From assembly GCA_951799425.1 (NCBI GenBank), contig OX637393.1, positions 25,934,744 to 25,998,743 of the forward strand: DNA of 64,000 nucleotides, in the 5' to 3' direction. This stretch comes from Ilex aquifolium (Eukaryota; Streptophyta; Magnoliopsida; Aquifoliales; Aquifoliaceae). Shown piece after piece: positions 1-12,600 of the stretch. The notes beneath the pieces are model-generated. The model was not told the origin of the DNA and did no database searches. It saw nothing but the letters and a program-made list of their open reading frames with translations. A program made the position numbers and the translations under genes. Each line of letters opens with the position of its first letter. Position 1 is the stretch's first letter.

Positions 1-440
1 TCTAAAGGGACCACTTTCAAATTGAGTCCCGTTATCCGATATCAACATGGCGGGTATGCCGAACCTAGTGATAATATTTCTCCATACGAACCTCCTTGTG
101 TCTGTATCACGAATGTTTGACAGGGGCTCATCCTTTACCCATTTTGTAAAATAATCTGTCGCCACTAGGAGGAATCTCTTATTTTCGGGAGCTCGTGGCA
201 ATGATCCCACTATGTCTAGTCCCCATTGTGCAAATGGCCATGGGCTGGAAAGGGGAATCAGATCTTGGGTTGGTTTTCTAGTCACGAGAGAGAATGTTTG
301 ACATTTTTTATAGTGCCTTACGAACTGTTGAGCATCTTTTTGCATACGGGGCCACCAATATCCTTGGAAAAGGGCTCGGTGAGCCAATGATCTGCCGTCG
401 ATGTGTGCCCCACAACTACCCTCATGAATCTCTGATAAAA
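1..440 (-). pseudogene. Ty3/gypsy integrase, N-terminal part (H2C2 zinc finger and start of the catalytic core)
   Basis: Translating the minus strand gives an H2C2-type zinc-binding segment with HEGSCGAHIDGRS, then QGYWWPRMQKDA and the cysteine of the HYKKCQ motif. The start of the rve core follows, with WPFAQWGLDIVG carrying the first catalytic Asp and ISDNGTQFE carrying the second. The catalytic Glu would lie beyond position 1. Integrase joins the element cDNA to the chromosome. The stretch between 300 and 420 reads open, but a stop or frame change separates it from the linker region at 452-721. Identification is firm; activity is not expected because upstream domains are broken. Confidence 0.85.
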
Positions 441-451
441 AATCTTGCACC

Positions 452-1095
452 TCACTTTAGGTAAGGTGCTCCAAATGAGCGCCTATAAAGTTCCCCTTTG
501 GGGGATAACAAGAACCTTGCTGCCTTTAGACGGAGCTTATGTGTCTGTCTCCTATCTTCTGGCAAGCCTTCATCTCTCAGATAGGTGATAATTGCGTCCA
601 TCCAACTCGGTTGTAGATCACCATCGAGGACCTCGTCTAATGCCGAAGCTGCAATACTTGACTCAGCTTTGAACTCGATTATAATGATCCTCTCCCTTCC
701 CACATCAGTTGTAGAAGCCAAAGCGACAAGTGCATCAGCGTAGGAGTTCTGGGCTCTTCCTACCTGCTAAATAGAGAATTTTGAGATACAAGTTAGCTCT
801 TTCCTTGCCAAGGTGTGGTAGGCCTCCATTCTCTCGTCCTTTGCCATGTAATCTCCTGATATCTAGCTCACGACGAGCTGTGAATCAGAATATATCCGAA
901 GCTTTGCTATTCTAAGTTGATAGTGAGTCTGACTTCGGCTAGTAGGGCCTCGTATTTCGCTTCATTGTTTGAAGCCCGAAAACTGAGTTTTATGGCCTTC
1001 TCCAATGTGTATCCCTCTAGACTCCTTAACATAATCCCTATTCCAGCACCTTTCTGGTTTGATGATCCATCCACAAACAAGCTTCACTTAGGGGC
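452..1095 (-). pseudogene. Second (aRNH-like) RNase H domain and linker of the gypsy element
   Basis: At about 1090-900 the minus strand reads LFVDGSSNQKGAGIGI and then FRASNNEAKYEALLAE, the DGSS...NNEAEYEAL signature of the additional RNase H found in Tat-lineage elements. The first acidic residue (D of VDGS) and the E of NEAKYEA are present. The linker at 721-452 (SWMDAIITYLRDEGLPED, then LRLKAARFLL) is the usual segment leading to integrase in this lineage. The frames of the two pieces differ, so at least one indel separates them. The segment places the element in the dual-RNase-H group. Confidence 0.75.
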
Positions 1096-2330
1096 TGGGG
1101 TCTGATCGGCACATGCTTTGGACCCAGTACTCGGAGTATCGTTTTGCTTAGGACAGAACTCGGCAATGAAGTCAGCAACAACTTGCCCTTTGATTTCTGT
1201 TCTTGGTTCAAACTCAATATCATACTCGCCCAACTCAACTGCCCATTTTGAAATGCGCCCTAAAAGGTCAACTTTTCGAAATAGTGCCTTTAGTGGTTGA
1301 TTGGTAAGGACGACGATTTGGTGTGCCTGGAAGTAATGACGCAGCTTCCTTGCCGAGATCGCCAGCGCCAACACCAACTTCTCTAGCGGTAGGTACCTTG
1401 TTTCGGCGTCAAGGAGCATCTTGCTGACATAATATATGGGGCTAAGGACATAATAATTTTTTCCCATTAGAGCACCACTCACCGAGTGTTCGGACATTGC
1501 CAAGTATAGTAGTAGGCGCTCCTTAGGTTCTGGGACTGTAAGGATGGGTAGAGATGCCAAGTAGGCTTTTAATTCAGCGAAGGCCTCTTCGCACTCCTGA
1601 CTCCATACCATACCTCCCTTTCTATTAATAGATCAGAAGAACGGTCTGCACCTATCCGATGCTCGGGAAATGAACCTGCCTAGTGCTGTTGCCATCCCTG
1701 TTAGCCTCTGGACCTCCTTAGTAGTTTTCGGTGATTGCAACTCTATCAACGCCTTTACTTGATTTGGGTTTACTTCGATCCCTCAGTATGTCACGAGGAA
1801 ACTGAGGAACTTTCTAGAGCCCACCCCGAACGCACATTTCGATGCGTTGAGCTTCATTTGATACCTTTGAAGGACATCAAAGGTCTTCCTTAAGTCAGAG
1901 GGGTGGTTGCTAACCTTCCGACTTTTTACCACCATATCATCGATATAAACTTCCATAGTATCCCCAATCATGTGTGAAAACATTCTCGTCACCAATCTCT
2001 AATACGTTGCCCCTGCATTCTTTAGACCAAAAGGCATTAACTTATAACAGTATATCCCCTCAAGTGTTATGAACGCAGTCTTTTCTTGATTTTCATTGGT
2101 GAGTGGGATTTGGTGATAGCCTCTGTATGCGTCCAGAAAACACATTCGCTCGTGCGCTGTGGTTGTATCGACCAGTTGGTTAATCTTTGGCAAGGGGAAG
2201 CTATCTTTTGGGCATGCCCTGTTAAGGTTGGTAAAGTAGACACACACCCCCCACTTCTAGTCTTCTTTTTGACGACTACGGTGTTGGAGAGTCAGGTTGG
2301 ATACTGAACTTCTCTTATGATTCGGGATTC
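1084..2330 (-). pseudogene. Ty3/gypsy reverse transcriptase and first RNase H
   Basis: The fingers and palm of reverse transcriptase run from about 2247 to 1783. They read CVYFTNLNRACPKDSFPLP, then TAFITLEGIYCYKLMPFGLKN and VYIDDMVVKS, the last carrying the YxDD catalytic site (Y-I-D-D). RNase H follows at 1611-1084 with WSQECEEAFAELK, LLLYLAMSEHSVSGAL, YYVSKMLLDAETRY and QPLKALFRK. The domain makes and matures cDNA in the cytoplasmic particle. Three frame breaks lie between 2247 and 1611, so the enzyme cannot be made in one piece. Homology is certain; the copy is dead. Confidence 0.9.
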
Positions 2331-2672
2331 AAGCAGCCGAGCTACTTCCTCCTTCACGACCTCCTGGTGCTACTGTGCCGACCTATTTTGTTTCTACTTG
2401 ACAGGCTTAAATTTTGGGTCAACATTCATCCAGTGACACACGTAAACACATCAACATACTCGATCAAAAGTACTACAAGATCCTCTCGTTCCGTCGGCAG
2501 TAGTGATCCGCCGAGTAGGAAGTATTTGTCTTCACATCCGACCAGAGGTACTTTATACAGTCATTCGACAGTTCGGTCCGCCGAGGCAGTTGAATGGTCC
2601 TCGACCACCGCTCCGCCGGACTTTGGTTGCTATTTCATAGCTTTCTCCATGGAACCATCAGCTCTCGCCTCA

Positions 2673-4856
2673 TTACATTCCTTTTCCTTTTACTGATGCC
2701 AATAAACAAGTTCGTGAACTTACCTGGTCTCCCCTGATACTGACTATCCCCTCGGTTGAAGGGAACTTGAGAACTTGGTGTAATGTCGATGGGACCACTC
2801 TCATCTCGTGCAACCAGGTGCGTCCCATGATGACATTGTATGCCGAGACGGTGTCCACCACCAAGAATTCCGTCATAACTCCAATCGGCCCTACTCGTAT
2901 AGGAAGAGTGATTTTTCCCTTCGGAATGACCGTCTTTCCACTGAACCCTACCAATGGAGTATTGACCGGTTTGAGATCTTCTTGTTTCAATTCGAGCTTT
3001 TGAAAAAGATCTATACATATAATTTCGGAAGAACTCCCTTGATCGATCAGCACTCGCTTCACATTAAAATTAGCAATTCGTAGTGTGACCACGAGAGCAT
3101 CATTATAGGGCTGGTGAATCCCAATTAGATCCTGCTCGAAAAAACTTATGGTTCCTCTTGATTCATCTAGTTTCAACTTCTTGTTCTTAATCTCTGGGGT
3201 CATCCTCAATTCATAGACCTCTCTCTCTTTGGCCGCTTTCTGAATATAGGCACTGGCCGAGTTGTTAGTTGTCATTTGAGGATTTGTCACCGCATGGATG
3301 ACTTCGATAACACTTGCTGCCATAGTTCGGTCTTGTGAGTTGGCTCCTCCATTGGGACCCTTGTTGCCTCCAGGCTCAATAAACTCGGAGAGATGCCCAG
3401 CTTTCACCAGTTCCTCCAAGTGTTGTTTTAATAACCGACAATTTTCGATCATGTGTCCTATGTCCCGGTGGTATGAACATCTAAAATTCGGGTTTCTTTT
3501 GGTTGGGTCACCTAACAATTTGTTGGGCCACTTGAAGTAGGGCTTCCCCTTTATCTGGGTCAATATCCTGTAGATCGGCTCTTTGAACATGGTGTTCACC
3601 CCAGTAAAGGGAGATTTAGAAGGGAGCCCTTCCTTCTCCTTTTTTCTGCCAATGTCCCTGTTCTGTTCAGCGAATCTTTCCTTGCCGAACTGCTCCCTCC
3701 CTGCATCTCTCGCCAGGTCGTTGTCTACTTTGGCATACTTTTCTATCTTGGCCATGAGCTCTTCCATGTCCAAGTTCGGCCTCCTTGTAAGGGACTGGTA
3801 CAACGGGTGTTCCTTAGGTAACCCTATTTTGAACGATGCCATCGCGATCTCTAGGTTACAGGTTTCAATTTCGTTCATAGTTTTCCAATAACGGTGAGCA
3901 TATTCTCGAAGGGTTTCGTCGCTCTTTTTCTTCAACATTAATAATGCTCCAACGTCTTTGGGCTGGCGGCTGCTAGTAATGAATCTAGCGGTGAACTACT
4001 CAGCAAGTTGCCCCCAGCCGTCTACAGAATTCTTAGGCAGACCATCGAACCACTTCATGGCTGATTCCCCGAGGCTACTAGGGAAAATGGTGCACAGTAA
4101 GGATTCATTCTTCCGGTGGACCATCATTAATTGCCTATAGTGACAGATGTGTGAAGTTGGGTCTGTTTTACCATCGTAAAGCTTAAAGTTCGGAATTGTG
4201 AATTTGCTAGGGATTCTTCCTTGCTTCAATCCACATGGTGAAGGGTGAATCGTTGGATCCTCCGCCATATTCTCCTGTGGCCCTCCTGGCTAGATCCCTA
4301 GCCGACCTTTGCTCTGGCCTTCTGAGTCGGTGTCAAGTTCCTCGGTAATGAATTGCTTCCATTCGTCTTCAATTCTAGATTGATGTCTTTTTCTCCTGTA
4401 TTCTTCTTCCGAGGTTTCCTCCCTTCCACTTCGCTTATTTTTTTTGGTCTTCGACTGTCCACTCTCATGCCTTCATCCTCCCTCGTCCCGCGTGGATTTG
4501 TCACTCGCCCTTCTCAGTTTAGACTTCAGCTCCATGTTTTCTCGCCTCAAATCTTTTTCCCTTGCATAAGCCTTCTTAAACATCTTGTCGTGCGCGTCAA
4601 GTCGATCCTATAGTGATTGTATCAACTTACTGATGATAGGGTTTTCCCCCTCGGTACGGAGGGATTCGCCCCGCATTGTATTACCTTGATCTTCGTCTTG
4701 AGGTGGTCTGAAAATTGCCGAAGAAATTTCATCGCCTTCCCCTGGTATATCCGTGTTTTCACTGATATCCTTCCTAATGTCAGAGTTGGAATGGAAATAC
4801 ACTTGATATTCGGGGGTTTGAGCCCTGTTGTGCGTCATGGGCTCCCGGTGATCCAA
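2673..4856 (-). pseudogene. Ty3/gypsy gag and aspartic protease
   Basis: A 421-codon open stretch (3938-2673) starts inside the gag fold (ETLREYAHRYWKTMNEIE) and continues to a modified zinc knuckle, CSYHRDIGHMIENC (C-x2-H-x4-GH-x4-C), then KAGHLSEFI. It ends in a retropepsin domain, where VLIDQGSSSEIICI replaces the usual DxGSS context and VSAYNVIMGRTWL forms the flap-distal motif. Upstream pieces at 4268-3996 (LCTIFPSSLGESAMKWFDGLP) and 4856-4298 carry the gag N terminus in other frames, so two or more frame breaks exist. Gag forms the particle and protease cleaves it. Family assignment is secure; function is lost. Confidence 0.9.
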
Positions 4857-4902
4857 TGGTACTCTTCAATCTTGACATTTGGCTTTTTGTTCAAGAGGCT
4901 TT

Positions 4903-4920
4903 CCCATAGGCGGCGCCAAA
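4903..4920 (-). other. Primer-binding site of the gypsy element
   Basis: Immediately internal to the 5' LTR the minus strand reads TTTGGCGCCGCC. This resembles the TTTTTGGCGCC start that follows Tat/Athila-type LTRs and pairs with the 3' end of a primer tRNA. The bases after GGCGCCG depart from the most familiar version, so I do not name the tRNA. Confidence 0.6.
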
Positions 4921-4923
4921 AAC

Positions 4924-5602
4924 TGTAGGGGAAAAAATGGGTTTACCTCACGTAACTCTCTTTTCTGGATTTGAACTCGAACTTTGTTGACTCCTTCCTG
5001 CAAAACGAACAAACTGCCAAGGATCGAAGTGCTTCGATCGAAGGCACTCCAATGCTTAAGTCAGTAATTAAAGAATGAATGAGAATGCAAAAAAGACTCA
5101 ACATACCTTCCTTGTGCTTTGCTCATTCCTTTTTATAATGATTCCTCCCGCTAGGGTTTCGGTGGTAGACGCTGTAGGGTGGCACACCTTGCTTCAATTC
5201 AGGATTTTCTGTTTGGAAACTTGCAGGAATTTCTCTTAACGTTCTCCCTATTGACTAGCTCTTTCCGAGCCGATAATTATGGTCCAGTTATATAGATTCC
5301 TTGATTGTGGTGATTCGTTCAAGGCGATATTTGTTTAAATATATAGCTCGGTTCTACTGAGGCTGTGCATGTAGAGCTCGGTTCTGCTAAGGCCGAGCTG
5401 TTACTTCTTCTTTGCTGAGCAGGTGACAGCTCGACAGGTTGCTTTGCTGATTGACTCATCGTTCCCTCACGTGTTTTGATAATATCATTATCATGTGGGC
5501 TTATTTAATGCCAATTACACGTGTTATAATTCCTGATGCTCCTTCAGATGTTTTCTTTCTCTGATTAAGCACCTGACCTTGGACTTTGGGGCTATTCTCA
5601 CA
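4924..5602 (-). repeat. 5' LTR of the gypsy element (about 680 bp)
   Basis: On the minus strand the LTR would begin TGTGAGAATAGCCCC at 5602 and end CCCCTACA at 4924, giving TG...CA ends next to the primer-binding site. The outer boundary is inferred from the TG start alone, because the partner LTR lies outside the window. The LTR sets transcription start and polyadenylation of the element. Confidence 0.65.
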
Positions 5603-6490
5603 CACACACCCACAATCTAGCCCCTCCATCTCTCTTTCTCTCTCTCTCTCAGGAGCAACCCCCGATTTCCTCTAATCGTCTCTCTTTTACGAATTTTTAG
5701 ATCTGATTTTTCTCGCACTTTTTAGTTTTCACTGATCATTCAGAACTCTATATTTTTGTAAACCATAGTTGTAAAATAAATGTACAATTTTTTATGTTTT
5801 ATTATTTATTTTACTTTTAAGATTAATGGTTACAAATAAATTAAGACAAGATTTATGACTCGTAAAAAAATTCAGTATACCATCGAAGAGAGTAATGTAG
5901 TGCTACGAATCGTTTCTATTATAACAACAATCCGATATTTTTAGACTAGGCTCATTTTTAATTTGAACTCAAGTCGAGTCTATGTAACTCCCAACCTCTA
6001 TTCTTTGTTAGTGATATCTACCCATTTGAAATAAAATGTATTGAAATTTGATTAACCTATAGGATTCGAGTTCGATATTAAATAAGGTATGATATAAAAA
6101 TTTATAATTTTTGAAATATTTAGTTATATTAGAAAAGTTAGGATCGATTCTAAAATATTAGGACCAATTTAAAAAAATTATTACTTTTTAAGGTTTTTGA
6201 TATAATATTTAAGATTCAAGTTACAACTCTTTGTGATGTTTGGAATTTATATAACAATTTTAGGATCAATCTTAGCATGTAGAAGTAGAATTGATCTTAG
6301 CTCGCCCTGGCTCATACTCTAACTCACAAAGTTTGACTCAATTAACAGTTAACACCCCTATTTACGGATTTAATATATAATATTTTATCCTCAACACATG
6401 TGTGTAGTAACTACATCAAATAAATATTTCGATCACGGTTGCAGATGCTACGAAAAATTCGAAGTCCTTTCTGTCCACAATAAGCATCCA
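5603..6490. other. AT-rich region upstream of PFD1 with no gene seen
   Basis: After the LTR there is a CA/CT-rich stretch (about 5600-5655, including a CT run at 5634-5651), then about 800 bp of AT-rich DNA without open frames or recognisable repeats. It should hold distal promoter sequence for PFD1. I see no other feature. Confidence 0.5.
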
Positions 6491-6506
6491 AATCACGACG
6501 GCCTCT

Positions 6507-6584
6507 GGCCCACTGCTCAAATTACAGCTTTAGAGCTCTAAACTTCACGTTAACCTCTCAGTCATCATCGCTATATTAGGGTTT
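6507..6584 (+). promoter_or_regulatory. Candidate PFD1 proximal promoter: site II element plus telo-box
   Basis: GGCCCA at 6507-6512 is the reverse of the site II core TGGGCC. AGGGTTT at 6578-6584 is a telo-box, 41 bp before the ATG at 6625. In plants these two motifs often occur together in promoters and leaders of housekeeping and translation-related genes active in dividing cells. The motif calls are direct; the regulatory role here is inferred. Confidence 0.5.
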
Positions 6585-6624
6585 CAAATTGTTCGAACCA
6601 GTGGTTTTGAAGTTGAAGTGAACA

Positions 6625-6648
6625 ATGGCCGATGAAGCAAACAGAACT
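6625..6648 (+). CDS. PFD1: PFD1 coding exon 1 (residues 1-8)
   Basis: ATG at 6625 is in a good plant context (AACAATGGCC). The exon reads MADEANRT and ends in phase 0 before the donor GTATGT at 6649. Intron 1 (6649-6771, 123 bp) is T-rich and ends AAATAG. Confidence 0.9.
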
Positions 6649-9600
6649 GTATGTAAAAGACCCATTCTTCATTTGTGCATTTTTTTCAAGTTTCAGTCTA
6701 TACACACACGCGAACAAATGCATGTGTGTGGATATGTGTATTTTTGAACTCACTTTTTGGATTGTAAATAGGCTTTTCTGGAGATTCAAGGTCGCATAAT
6801 TGAGACTACTGGAAAATTGAAGCTGGTAAGTGTATATATGTTTTCCTCAATATTATACTGGTCTCTGTTTATATTGTTTCATTCTATTCTGTGGTTCATT
6901 AATTTTTCAATATTGTGAGTTGAATTTAAAGCAAATTAATGAAAAATCAAGCAAAGCAAAATGAAAACAAATCATTCACTTGTGTTTGGTTAATTGATTT
7001 TTCATATATATATATATATATATATATGTATGCCATTTTATTCTAGTCAGTTGTTCATTAATGTTTCAATATTGTTTGTGCTACTGAAGATCATGTTAGT
7101 CTCTTTGTTTCTCTCTCTGGATTCAGATATGCCATTCCTTTTTGTTTGATTTTTCATTAGTTGTTTGAAACCAAATCTTGGTTAGAGTGGTCTATGTATT
7201 CTTTGTCATGGCTAGTTTTCTTTTAAGCAACAAATAATAAAATCATGGTACAATTAAAACTATCATTGACTATATTGAATGTGTATGTGAACAAAGGAAG
7301 AAAATTCCCTTTATTTGGAAGAAAAAGAGAAGTTCAAAGGTGGAAGGATGAGATATCCATCATCATAAAGAAAAAAAGAGATATATTGTGCATAAAAGTG
7401 GCTCCGAACAACCAAAAGAACCCCAACCTCCCTCAAGGCAGATAAATTTGTCCTCTAAATGAAATAATAGTTCTAGTCCCTCTCTTAGCCAAAGTGTATT
7501 CTTCTAAATCGATTGATCTTGGAATCCATAAATTAGCTGTTGAAGAGAAGAGTATAAATCCATAATCTCCCTCAACAAATTGGCCCACGAGACCCCAGGA
7601 ATTGGAGCATCACAAGATTGGTTGTAGCACTATAGAACACCTTCACAAATGGTAGATAAAGTAGCTTCTAGGTTAGGTTATAGAGGAGCCTAGGAAAAAC
7701 CTTCACCAAATCCTTTGTAAGGGCCTTATGAGGACTTAATTGAGTGGACAAATGGATTAGTCAATTGTGAGCCACAAGCTAGTTGGGGTTTGTTTAAAAT
7801 CCCATTTATTATAGAGATTGTCACACCCCCAAGAAGTTACTTTTGTACCCAACATATGACACCATTAAGTGAGAGGACATTGCTCTAGGATGTATGAAAC
7901 TTGAGTTCTGTATTCATTAATATGTCTTAGAGTAATGTATGAAATGACATTATGCATTTATTGTTAAATTTGGAAATTACATTGCATTTTTGATCTATAT
8001 TTCGTCCATGCATGTTCATTTAGTTGCATTTAGATTATACATACATCCATGCATGAGTTTTGAGGCTTAAAGGATGGATTGGAGGGGTACAGGAGGAGTA
8101 GGAATGGTTTGAGGAGGGTTGATTGCCGTACTGTCAGTTGGACAACACAACATTAGGGAGCCTGCGTTCAAAGAATAGAGAAAGCTCATATTTTGCCTCT
8201 CTATTTGACTCTAGAAAAGCTTACATCCCTTTGATGACATGATGAGTACCAGACAAGAGAATCCTTGACAATACATCCAATACCAAAGGACCAGCATTAC
8301 AAGGACTAGAACAGTCGAAGATTTAAGTTGATTATTTTCTTGGGTGGAAAGAAATGGTTGGATTTTTGAGAATAGGAGAGAGGTGGTTGTAGGTTTTATG
8401 GAACCACATTGTGCTTTTGGGATCTTTTTGGGCTTCAATCACCAAACATTTTGAGATAGTTGCACTTTTTTGTATTTTGGCCGCATGGGGAGCTGTTTGT
8501 GATTTATAGTCATGGACTTCCCAAATTGACAATCCTCGGAGGCTTGGGTCTTGTTTTACTTACTGTTTTCTTTATTTTGGTTTAGAGAGGCTAGACTTCT
8601 TGTCCACACTCGTCGTTTGATGTACTGTTTCTTAATTAATAATATTGTTTGTTTCTTATAAAAAAGTTATAGCTTTTATTGGGTGAAGGCTTCCAAGTAG
8701 GCGCGAAGCTTATTTTTAATGAGGCTAGGACAGAGATATCAGCGCCTAGTCTTTGACTAAAGAATCTAGAGACCACTCTTTGAAGTTGTTTAGATGTGAA
8801 ACCCGTGGAGAAATCAAGGATAGATTCTAATGTCTACTGATCGTATCCCAAGTTAAGTCTTGTAAATAACTTTGTCCTCAAGATTCTAGATGTCCTCCCA
8901 ATTTAAATGATCCAAGTGAAGTGACAAGCATCAAAGCATAATAGTGCTCCTTTTGCCCTTATTAGATCTTTATTTGAAAATTTCCAATAAGGAATGTACC
9001 TTTTGGGGGCAACCCAACAAATCCCTCCATCATAAAAGTCTTTACCATAAAGCATTAGATATGGAACAATGAAGAAAGAGATGAGTATAATTGTTACTAG
9101 TTGTCGGATATCAGAAGCTCATATCCTGGCTAAAATTTATTAGGCCCCCTTGTTAGAAGCACTTTGTTGGTTTTGCCTTCGTGTGAACAAGTGACCATGC
9201 GAGGGCCTTACTTTTAGTAGTCTTCCTAAAAACCCAGTCAGATAGAAAGAAAGTGTTTTTCTATTTTGGGAAAGAAGCAAAAAAAATATTTGTCAAAAGC
9301 ACATTTTCATCCCATACTTAATTTTGATAATTAATCACCAAGTCAATTACAATTTTGGAAATCAATTTCTCAATTACACCATATAAAATGCAAATTTGGT
9401 AGTTAATTACCCAGTTACACAATTTCTTCCCCATTAGAATGAAAAGAATTCTAATTGGAGTGAAAGAGACCAGTATCCAAACATCCCTTTCTTCTCCCCT
9501 TCTTTCCTTTTTTTAATCCTCTACAGTACCACCCCCTTATACACCCCCACCCCAAAACAAAAAAAATAGCCAGTCGCAATCCCACCAATATTCACCAACA

Positions 9601-12600
9601 CACCTAGAACACAACCTCCATCGCTTTTTTCCTTCTCCTCCTCTACATCACCAGATGAGGTAGTTGTTCTGGTTCGCCTTTGTTCCACTGCTACCACCAC
9701 TACTACATCCCACTCAATCTGCACTCACCAGGATTCGGTCTTAATCGAAATCCAGATCGATGGCTACCCTCCATGTCTCTCTCTTTTCTCAATTGTTTTG
9801 TCTCTCTCCTCCCTTAATTGGAACCATTTTGTATGATCACCAACCTTCTCACCCAATCAGAACCTACTCCACCGTCGACACATCTGTCTTTCTTCTTTCT
9901 TGATCCGTGTTTGTCTTGTTGATCCAAAAATAGGGTTCCATGGACCACTATCGTTCAGCCCCACGAACATCACCATCTATGCAACCAAACCACAACCAAA
10001 TTGTAAATACATCACCATCACCAAATTGCCAATATATAGCCAAATTCACCTGCGAGGAGAGAGGAGGGTCGAAGAGAATGAGAGAGGAAATAGTCCTGAT
10101 CAGGGTTAGGGTAGGGGTTGGTTTGTAGGGATATGGGTGGGTTAGGGATGGGGTTCTGTATTTCTTGTTGGAAGAACGAGTTTGTTTTTGTTATGTTATG
10201 TGTTAGTCCTAGATTACTTAGATTAAGGGCATTTTTGTACTTTGTAACTATATATATGTCGAGTGTAGTGGTGTAACCTAATACATTGTTCTCTTTTCTT
10301 AATTCTCCCTTCCCCTTAGCTCTCTCTTCTTCTCCAAACTCTAACGGTGCAATAATCTAACTTGGTATCAGAACAATGATCAAGACACCTCAAAGTCGTC
10401 ATAAACTCGTTGGAAAGGATCTGTTGCAACCAGCATTGACGTTACTCACTGACTGGCTGACGACAGCATGAGGCTGAAAGAATTTTTCGAAACACACATC
10501 AATAGACTCGAGATGTAGAAGTTAGCACCAAGGCTGTTAGAATTTTTCAAACTACACATCAATACACTCGAATTTGTCACCCAAGTATTATGGTTATTTT
10601 TGTGAATTTTTTCTAAGTCATCTGACTGGCAAAGTATTTTGGGATTTTTTGCTCTGAAATTGCAATATGCTCCTACGATGCAACCAACCACCTGTTTCTT
10701 GGTCCTTCATACTCGAAAAGGTGCGATTAGGGTTATTCTTGAACGCCCATAGCTTTTTGTAGCACTTTGGTTTGGATTTATAACAGTTTTTTGCCCTTAA
10801 GAGTTTCGGCACCCCAGGGTTCTTCTGTCTAGCGACCAGGTTTATTTTTGTTTTTGGCTACACAGGTGTTCTACTCTTTCTGCTACACAGGTGTGTAAGG
10901 CTATTGTTTGAAATTTCTCTCTTGGTGCGATTTGGTTATCGAGCTGTGATCTCTTGGGATTGATTGCTATCTTTGTGTCGATCATATTGGGTGAATATGT
11001 CAGAACGTATTGCGACCTCTACTGGTGCCGGAGGAAGTATTGGAGGTAGTGGGTTCAATTGTTTGGGTACTCTAGCAAATAATCCCTCTCTCCAAATTAG
11101 CCCAGAGAAACTGGATGGGAGTAATTATTTTGCATGGTCACAGGCTTCTTTGCTATCCGTCCAAGCAATCTCCTTAGTAGGGGTGTTAATCGAGCCAAGC
11201 TCGACGAGCATCACCATGCTCAAGCTCGGCTTGACAATTTAGGAAGATGTTCAAGCTCGGCTTGAGCTCGACCTTCAAGCTTTTTTTTTAGCTTGAGCTC
11301 GGCTTGACTAAAAAATAAAAGGTTCAAGCTCGGCTTGATTAGGCTTGTTATCTGTTAACAAGCTCGAATCCGAGCTCAAGCTCGTATAAAGCTTGACCAA
11401 AGATTAGGCTTGCAATAGACTTAAATTTTAACAAAATTCTACACCACTTGACACACAACATACCAAATTAACACAACATAACAAATTCATAATCAGCTTC
11501 TCCATAGGACCATAGACATCACCCAACACAAAAAAATGTTTATAAAATATGTTCCAAGTGCCAACAAAAAATTTTCAATCAACAAAAACAGTCACAACTA
11601 ATTAAACCTGATCACAACATCACCAACAAAAAAATTTGTCAAGCGTAAAAGTGCCACCAAATAAATTAAAAAAGAAGTTCTCAAGCTTGATCACATGATA
11701 AAACTGATCACCAAATTAAACAACCAGTCACAACTAAACAACCAAATTAAACAACCAGTCACAACTAAGCAACAAATTTAACAACCAGCCACAACTAAAC
11801 AACCAAGTGTCAAGTTCCAAGTGCCACCAAATAAATTAAAAAAGTTCTCAAGTGCAAAAAAAAAAAAAAATAGCATGTTTCACCAAAAAACAGCCAAGTG
11901 CCCTCGTAGTAGAGCCTGCAATGAAAAAAATTAATAAAGAATTAGTATTTGATACCTTTAAAAAAAATAATTCAAAACCATAACAAAGAATTGTTATTGA
12001 TACCTTTAAAAAGATGATTCAAAAGCTATTTTCCTCAAGGCTACCTCCATTCATAAACTCATTCTCCTCAACAACCTGTAAAGAAGACACCAACAATGAA
12101 GTTCACTGTGATTGAAACAAAATGAAACACAAGGTAAAAATATCCTTACAATATTTGATTCATGGATTTCAAAATCATTGCGCAACCAATCTCCGGTACA
12201 TATCAAAGCTTCAACTGTCTCGGGCTTCAAGGAGCTTCGATATTGATCAAGAACTCTTCCTCCGGCACTAAAAGCAGACTCCGAAGCAACTGAAGTAATG
12301 GGAATAGATAGTATGTCCCGTGCCATCTTTGACAGGTTTCTAAACTTAAGAGTGTTTGCTTTCCACCAATTCAAGGCATCAAAATCCTCAGGGTCATTTT
12401 CATCACGAATGTAAATGCCTTCTTTCAAATAAATTTCAAGCTCAGACTTGTATGGGTGAACAATGTCCAACTGTTTGGCCCATAGATCAAATTCATTCAC
12501 ACGTTTTGTCTTTCCCTTGACATTGCTTGTGCCACCAACATTGCTACTTTCAGACGAAGTTTTTGATTGTTTTACATCTTTAGACACATAATCCTTGTAG

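Larger units (their letters stand above)
1..5602 (-). mobile_element. Ty3/gypsy LTR retrotransposon, Tat-like (dual RNase H), truncated by the window edge
   Basis: Read on the minus strand, the order is 5' LTR (5602-4924), primer-binding site, gag, aspartic protease, reverse transcriptase, RNase H, a second RNase H-like domain, then integrase running off position 1. This order and the extra RNase H between the first RNase H and integrase are typical of the Tat lineage of Ty3/gypsy. The reading frame is broken many times by stops and frameshifts, so this copy is not autonomous. The 3' half of integrase and the 3' LTR lie outside the window, so target-site duplications cannot be checked. It sits upstream of PFD1 in the opposite orientation. 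Confidence 0.9.

Noticed and set aside
9521..10128. Open frames upstream of copia A
   Set aside because: Short, overlapping on both strands, low complexity and without recognisable domain.
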